Source: Strigomonas culicis
Lineage: Eukaryota; Euglenozoa; Kinetoplastea; Trypanosomatida; Trypanosomatidae
Length of the DNA: 10,363 nucleotides
Assembly (NCBI GenBank): GCA_000482145.1
Contig: AUXH01000654.1
Span: 1-10,363, forward strand
Reading direction: 5' to 3'
Shown here: positions 5,710 through 10,363 of the stretch, piece after piece
Position numbering within the stretch: position 1 is the first letter of the stretch
Layout of the letters: each line of letters begins with the position of its first letter
The notes under the pieces: model-generated
Database searches by the model: none
Told to the model about the DNA's origin: nothing
Seen by the model: the letters and a program-made list of their open reading frames with translations, nothing else
Made by a program: the position numbers and the translations under genes

Positions 5710-8700
5710 ATGGGCGCCAAGGGCAGAAACAACAACAATCGGAAGCGAGCCCCGGCGGCGCATCATGGAAGTCAAAATAATAACAATAACAATAATAATA
5801 TCCCTGAACAAGAGATGCCCTCGTGGGTGGGGAGCGTGCTGCACTTCGATGTACAGCTGGAGAGCTACGTGGATAAGAGCCAGCGTCTGCAGCAACTCGA
5901 CGAGGATATGCAGCTGGCGCAGTACTACCTGACCCACGCCCTGGAGGAGTCCGCCTCGGACCCGTCCGCGGCCGCACAAAACGGTGCGATCGTTTCGTGT
6001 ATTCTCCTCCAGAGCGGCTTTGTGCAGCAACTGCAGCGCATCGTCACGGATCTGCCCATCCTGGTCGCGCCTCCTGCCGCGTCGCAGCAGCCGCCGCCGC
6101 ACAGCACGCTCGATCCGCAGCTGTTTCACCTGAAGCGCGACTGTCTACGCGCGAAGATCACCGCACTCAAGACGCTGTCCGCCATGCTCGCGGTCGCGGA
6201 GGTGCTGCCCGCCCTCCAGCCGCCGAAGAGCGTCGGCGATGTCGTGGCGGACCTCCTCCTAGCGTCGCCGACCTTTGTGGCTTCTCTCGCCACCATCCTG
6301 GCCTCCAGCTGGGAGATGCTCAGGGCGCTGAAGCAGCACTGCGCGGCTTTCATCCTTCTCAGCGAGAGCCACGCGGAGGCGCCGCTGCATGTGGAAATGG
6401 CGGACGAGGACGAGGCACCGGAAGACGACGATGTGGATAACCATAACAACACTAGTAGTAGGAGCGATCACAGAATCAACTCGCAGCTGAACACGTACTT
6501 CACGTACTTTGTGCTTTTTGATGAGCTCATGAAGTTCCTTGTAGTGCTGGTGGAGATGAGTGAGACCTTCGTGGACGCCTTCTCCGCGATCACGACACAC
6601 AATAACAATAATACGTATTTGTTTCTGCTGTGTCTCTTGAAGGAGGCAATGGAGGGCGCCGAGTCCAACCTGACGCATGGCAAGCATTACTTTGACCACC
6701 ATTTCGAACCTGCGGCGGCAGAAGCGACAACGGTGCTGCCGAGCCAGAAAACGGAACAGATTATTCATTATTTGAAAGTGAAGGAGACGCAGTATCTGGC
6801 GGACCTATCGGTGTCCATCAGCGCGCTGCTCGTGCTGTTGACCGATGACAACGCGCTGGTCACGTCACTGCTTCTGGCGGAAGGCGCCGCCACGGCGCCG
6901 CAGCAGCAGTCGATCCTTCCATTTCTAAACACCGTCGTCCGCGCAGACATGCTGCGCGCGTGGCTCTCCGCCACGCGCGCGGGTGGGACGGACCCCGCGA
7001 CCGCGAGCACGGCCCACGCGGCCAAGCAAACCATCTACTTCCAACTCAGTCACGCGACGCTGAACACACAGCACATTCTCTTACTTGCACATAACAACAA
7101 TAACAACTCTCATCAGAAGCAGCAGAGTACAATGCAGCAGCAGAGCGACAACATCCGTCTGCTCTTGCCGTTTCTACTGGCCGTTCTGGACAGTGCCGCG
7201 GCGTCGGGGGAGGCGGCGCACAACAAGGGGTTCTTTTATTTATGGAAGCAAGCCATCCTCGCGTCGCTTTTTCCGTCGACGGAGACGGAGGAAGAGCGGC
7301 AGACCATGGCGCTCCAGTCGCTGGAGGCGCAACTCAAGGCGATGCGAACGGCCGTCCACGTGCTGCACTACCTCGTCAACTTCATCTGTGAGTACAACAC
7401 GAATAATACTACTACTACGAATTCGAAGGAGGAGGGCGACGAAGAAGCCTTCGCACACAACCCTCTGGCGCCTTTGTTAACGACGCCTCTTTTGGATGCT
7501 AATCATAAAAGTGTCTTTGTGGTGTTGGGTGATCTGCTGGCGGATCTCTTCTCCGACCCGGCGAGCGGCGCGGCGAGTAACGACATCATGGCGGTCTCCC
7601 ACGCCACGCAGTGGAACGTGAAGGAGCTGATGTACACGATCTCCAGCCCCGCCACTTCGAACCCAGAGCATCTACAGAACACGAATACCAACGACGGAGA
7701 CTCGCTCCTGTTTTTGCTCTATAACAAAACGATACAGCGCATCCAACACATCATTCTGAGTGCCGAGGCCCCCTTGTTCAGTATGGTTTCTGTCCTCGCT
7801 CTGATGCTGCCGCCGGAGGCGCTGACGGTGCGCGGCTCTGGGCAGACCCTCTTCCGCGCCTTCATGAACGAGGCCGCACTGCGCTACCAGGCAGTCCAGC
7901 ACGCCCACGCGGAGGGCGCGCAACTCCTATGGATGCATCTGGCATCCATCACGGAGTGTGTGTGGACACTCTTGCGAAAGCAGCAGCAGCAGCAGCAGCA
8001 GGGCGCCACGCTGCTTCACACCGGAGCGGTGGAGCTGAGGGATATTGACCTCCTGTCCCGCCTGTGCTGGGAGCGCAAGCCCTTTTCGGCCAACCCAACG
8101 CATACGACTAACACGAATAATAATAATAATAATATGGTGCACCAGCAGTTCGGGTTGATGCAGGCGAGTGTCGGCGCGGTCGGCATCCTCGCCCAGCTTC
8201 TCATCCACCAGGCGCCCGCGAACCGCCCGGCCATCACGACCTCCGTCGCGCAGTTCGCGCTGTCGATCCTCAAAGGTAGCCCCGCCTTCGTCGACGCGTA
8301 CCTCCGCGCGCAGCCGATGGCGCTGCGTCCGCCGCCGCCGCCGCCGCCGGCGGTCGTGGCCGACGGCGGGTTTCTGCAGCAGGTGCCGTGCCCCACGGCG
8401 GCGGACGGCCGCCGCGCGTGGCTGAGGCACGTCTTCTTCTTCGACCACTACGTGACCTTTCAGTGCGAGGCGGTGAACGCGCTGATCGATCTCTTCTCGG
8501 AGGACGGCGACGACGGCGGCGCCTACGCGGGGCTGCAGGTGGGCCCGACGCTTGAGGCCTTCCGCGCCGCGCTGCGCGCGTACATGAAGCGGCGCGCCGC
8601 GCTGGCGAAGGAGCTCAAGAAGAACTACAAGGTGTCCGCGCTGCTAGATCAGTACGAAATGGTGGGCGGATTATCGTGGGAGGAGGTGGAGGAGAACTTG

Positions 8701-8754
8701 GCGGCGTTCATTCCGTATAAGAAGCAGCAGCAGCAGCAAGGACAGGGGTACTAA
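5710..8754 (+). CDS. HEATR3/Syo1-like helical-repeat protein with asparagine tracts
   Basis: The protein has 1014 residues; the start is the first ATG after the acceptor at 5678-5679. Both ends resemble HEATR3/Syo1. The start is short and basic (MGAKGRNNNNRKR; MGK-x-R in the family). The C terminus (about 918-1003) follows the HEATR3 order: CEAVNALIDLFSEDG, a basic helix, then a final helix ending NLAAFIPYKK (compare RRFIAYQE in human HEATR3). Between them lie many amphipathic Leu/Ala-rich helices, as in ARM/HEAT solenoids, and an acidic loop (about 230-243, DEDEAPEDDD), a feature Syo1 also has and uses for ribosomal protein binding. Syo1 imports uL18 (Rpl5) and uL5 (Rpl11) together into the nucleus. 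Human HEATR3 has 680 residues; the excess here includes Asn tracts at 7-10, 23-30, 298-301, 462-466, 563-571 and 803-808, plus Q×7, P×7 and a C-terminal Q run. The coding call is firm; the family call comes from remembered similarity at the ends, not from a search. Confidence 0.7.
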   Translation: MGAKGRNNNNRKRAPAAHHGSQNNNNNNNNIPEQEMPSWVGSVLHFDVQLESYVDKSQRLQQLDEDMQLAQYYLTHALEESASDPSAAAQNGAIVSCILLQSGFVQQLQRIVTDLPILVAPPAASQQPPPHSTLDPQLFHLKRDCLRAKITALKTLSAMLAVAEVLPALQPPKSVGDVVADLLLASPTFVASLATILASSWEMLRALKQHCAAFILLSESHAEAPLHVEMADEDEAPEDDDVDNHNNTSSRSDHRINSQLNTYFTYFVLFDELMKFLVVLVEMSETFVDAFSAITTHNNNNTYLFLLCLLKEAMEGAESNLTHGKHYFDHHFEPAAAEATTVLPSQKTEQIIHYLKVKETQYLADLSVSISALLVLLTDDNALVTSLLLAEGAATAPQQQSILPFLNTVVRADMLRAWLSATRAGGTDPATASTAHAAKQTIYFQLSHATLNTQHILLLAHNNNNNSHQKQQSTMQQQSDNIRLLLPFLLAVLDSAAASGEAAHNKGFFYLWKQAILASLFPSTETEEERQTMALQSLEAQLKAMRTAVHVLHYLVNFICEYNTNNTTTTNSKEEGDEEAFAHNPLAPLLTTPLLDANHKSVFVVLGDLLADLFSDPASGAASNDIMAVSHATQWNVKELMYTISSPATSNPEHLQNTNTNDGDSLLFLLYNKTIQRIQHIILSAEAPLFSMVSVLALMLPPEALTVRGSGQTLFRAFMNEAALRYQAVQHAHAEGAQLLWMHLASITECVWTLLRKQQQQQQQGATLLHTGAVELRDIDLLSRLCWERKPFSANPTHTTNTNNNNNNMVHQQFGLMQASVGAVGILAQLLIHQAPANRPAITTSVAQFALSILKGSPAFVDAYLRAQPMALRPPPPPPPAVVADGGFLQQVPCPTAADGRRAWLRHVFFFDHYVTFQCEAVNALIDLFSEDGDDGGAYAGLQVGPTLEAFRAALRAYMKRRAALAKELKKNYKVSALLDQYEMVGGLSWEEVEENLAAFIPYKKQQQQQGQGY
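7981..8001 (+). repeat. CAG microsatellite coding for Gln×7
   Basis: Seven perfect CAG codons inside the HEATR3/Syo1-like gene. It is pure at DNA level, which suggests recent slippage. Confidence 0.9.
8116..8133 (+). repeat. AAT run coding for Asn×6
   Basis: Six perfect AAT codons (residues 803-808) within an AT-rich patch starting near 8101, in otherwise GC-rich coding sequence. It is the same trinucleotide as the microsatellite in the SFT2 spacer. Confidence 0.9.
8329..8349 (+). repeat. CCG run coding for Pro×7
   Basis: Seven perfect CCG codons in the C-terminal quarter of the HEATR3/Syo1-like gene. It is probably a disordered linker between helical repeats. Confidence 0.85.
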
Positions 8755-9100
8755 GCTGAAGAGAGAGAAAGAGAGGGAACATGTAAACATTAACACGAAT
8801 AACTAATGATTATTAAAAAAAAACACCCTTTTTATATATAATTCACTCCTAATAATAAAGTAAACACTACAGATTACCCAAATGTGTGTACACCATCCAC
8901 ACTCTGACACACAAACACATGTTGTTGTTAAATTTCTCTTTTTTTTTTTTTATGATGATGATGATACCCACACACATGCACGATCTCTCTCTTCCTTTTT
9001 ACGCTTCTAATGATAAAGTCCGTATTCGTCACGAGAGATTTACACGCCTCATTACTTGCTTTCTTTTGTTTTGGTTTTTCGTGTTCCACATTGCTTTGCC
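8755..9100 (+). other. Spacer before the MTAP gene
   Basis: The 346-nt AT-rich spacer holds purine-rich and T/A runs, a long T tract near 8939-8951 followed by ATGATG repeats, and two pyrimidine-rich stretches (8983-9007 and 9058-9089). An 87-codon ORF starting at 8886 crosses these and enters MTAP in another frame; it is low-complexity and is not considered a gene. Confidence 0.7.
8983..9018 (+). promoter_or_regulatory. Candidate trans-splice acceptor of the MTAP gene
   Basis: The pyrimidine tract at 8983-9007 is followed by AG at 9017-9018. The predicted 82-nt 5' UTR lacks ATG before 9101. A second T-rich tract at 9058-9089 has no AG before the start codon; its first AG is inside codon 5 (9113-9114). 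Confidence 0.5.
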
Positions 9101-10033
9101 ATGTCGACATACAGCAGCCCGCATCCTGTCCCTGTGCGCTTTGCCGTGATCGGCGGCAGCGGCGTGTACAAGTTGGAGTGTCTGGCGAACGCGCAGTCGT
9201 ACCACATCGACACGCCGTTCGGCGCGCCCAGCGACGCGATCATCGTGGCGGAGCTGGACGGCGTGCCGTGCGCCTTCCTCCCGCGCCACGGCGTCGGCCA
9301 CCGGCTGAACCCGTCGGAGGTGAACTACCGCGCCAACATCTGCGCGCTGAAGCAGCTCGGCGTCGAGGTCATCCTGGCGATCAACGCGGTCGGCTCACTC
9401 GACGCAGACTACCGTCCTGGCGACCTCGCCTTCGTGACGCAGATCATCGACCGCACCGTGGCGCGACCGTCCACCTTTTTCGAGCGCGGCATCGTCGCGC
9501 ACGTCGACTTCGCGCACCCCACCTCGGCCATCTACACCGCCCTCGCGCTCGAGGCCACCGCGGCGGTGCTGCCGCCGCCGGGACAGACACTGCACCCGTC
9601 GGCGACCGCCGTCACGATGGAGGGCCCGTGCTTCAGCACGCGCGCGGAGTCGCTGCGGAACAAGGCGCAGGGCGCCCACCTCATCGGTATGACGACCGCG
9701 ACCGAGGCGAAGCTGGCGCGCGAGGCGGAGCTCGCCTACGTGTGCGTGGCGATGGTCACCGACATGGATGCGTGGAGCGACGCGCCGCACGTCGACGTCT
9801 CGCAGGTCGAGCGTACCATGAAGGAGAACGCGCACAAGGCGCAGCTGTACCCGCCGGCGATCATCGCCAAGTGGGCGCAGCAAATAAACGCGGCCGACGG
9901 CAGCCTGCGCGAGGACCCCGCCTTCAACGCGCTCCGCTACGGCATCCTCACCAGTCCGGCGTGCGTCACCGATGACGTCCGCGCGCGCATGGCGCCGCTG
10001 TTGCAGAAGAAGTACACGCGCTTTTATGAATAA
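9101..10033 (+). CDS. MTAP: Methylthioadenosine phosphorylase
   Basis: The protein has 310 residues and begins MSTYSSPHPVPVRFAVIGGSGVY. The start at 9101 is the first ATG of the predicted mRNA, though the frame is open further upstream. MTAP cleaves methylthioadenosine with phosphate to adenine and methylthioribose-1-phosphate, in polyamine-linked methionine and purine salvage. Visible family residues: phosphate-site GGSG at 18-21, R62-H63, the family-2 region from GVGH (64-67) through VNYRANI to NAVGS (95-99), MEGP (173-176), FSTRAES, the ribose-site GMTT (196-199) and T220-D-M-D-A-W225. The Asp pair D221/D223 matches the human MTAP residues Asp220/Asp222 that select 6-aminopurines; purine nucleoside phosphorylases have Asn there. 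Length is a little above the human enzyme (283). No signal peptide, membrane helix or C-terminal SKL-type glycosomal signal (it ends RFYE), so it is probably cytosolic. It belongs to the phosphorylase family that forms trimers. Confidence 0.95.
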   Translation: MSTYSSPHPVPVRFAVIGGSGVYKLECLANAQSYHIDTPFGAPSDAIIVAELDGVPCAFLPRHGVGHRLNPSEVNYRANICALKQLGVEVILAINAVGSLDADYRPGDLAFVTQIIDRTVARPSTFFERGIVAHVDFAHPTSAIYTALALEATAAVLPPPGQTLHPSATAVTMEGPCFSTRAESLRNKAQGAHLIGMTTATEAKLAREAELAYVCVAMVTDMDAWSDAPHVDVSQVERTMKENAHKAQLYPPAIIAKWAQQINAADGSLREDPAFNALRYGILTSPACVTDDVRARMAPLLQKKYTRFYE

Positions 10034-10363
10034 AGAGGGCCACGACGCCACGGTATCGATCTAATAAATAAGTATGTTTATTTCTTTTTTTTTTTGGTAA
10101 CAAACTATAGTGTCCATTTATATATAGATGTTGTTTATGGTGATTTGAAACTTCGTGAGTTCACTTTTTTCTTTTTTTCTTAAATGTGCTTCGTTTTGTG
10201 TATACTCTATCTCTTTATTGTCTTCTTTTCTTCTCTCCTCCGATATTGTTCTTCTTTCTTTTTTTGTGTTGATGATTAAGAATTAGTTGGTTGTACTTTA
10301 TTTTTTGTTGTTGTTTTTTTATTTTTTCTTCCGTTTCACTTTATTTTTTTTTTTTGTCGTTAG
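10034..10363 (+). other. Spacer after MTAP with pyrimidine tracts
   Basis: This 330-nt AT-rich spacer runs to the window end. It has a long pyrimidine-rich stretch at about 10205-10266 with AG at 10279-10280, and further T tracts leading to an AG at 10362-10363. These are plausible acceptors for a gene beyond the window. No ORF is supported here. Confidence 0.65.

Noticed and set aside
9010..9975. 321-codon + strand frame overlapping MTAP
   Set aside because: Another frame of the MTAP gene, Arg/Ala-rich, without motifs; MTAP residues are all in the 9101 frame.
10073..10183. 36-codon ORF in the last spacer
   Set aside because: Phe-rich translation of T tracts in the probable MTAP 3' UTR; no coding composition.

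Overview
The window looks like nuclear DNA of a trypanosomatid (kinetoplastid) protist. All supported genes lie on the + strand, lack introns and have GC-rich codons. They are separated by AT-rich spacers of about 270 to 590 nt that carry polypyrimidine tracts followed by AG. That is the layout of a polycistronic unit matured by spliced-leader trans-splicing and polyadenylation. For most genes the first ATG after the predicted acceptor AG is the start that homology or reading-frame evidence also favours. The genus cannot be fixed from this window. Asparagine tracts and AAT/CT microsatellites are more abundant than I would expect in Leishmania.

Layout: (1) 1-345, the 3' end of a gene for a small single-span membrane protein, probably mitochondrial. 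(2) 939-2030, a p22/MAM33 (C1QBP, mitochondrial glycoprotein family) protein with a long N-terminal extension. (3) 2346-3581, a protein with a canonical MYND zinc finger near its C terminus. (4) 3853-4332, an intact SFT2-type Golgi/endosome membrane-traffic protein. (5) 4741-5282, a tandem second SFT2 copy that is diverged and broken: it has an internal 69-bp duplication, a degenerate family loop, a 7-nt deletion that frameshifts and stops it before the conserved C-terminal tail, and loss of the AG that serves as acceptor in copy 1. (6) 5710-8754, a 1014-aa helical-repeat protein whose two ends resemble HEATR3/Syo1, the nuclear import chaperone of ribosomal proteins uL18 and uL5, with AT-rich asparagine tracts inserted. 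(7) 9101-10033, methylthioadenosine phosphorylase, with the residues expected for a 6-aminopurine substrate.

The genes do not form a functional pathway; trypanosomatid gene clusters usually mix functions. I see no RNA gene, CRISPR array, transposon or complete new system. The most informative part is the SFT2 tandem array (about 3.74-5.6 kb), which shows duplication, divergence and decay of one copy together with its flanking processing signals.
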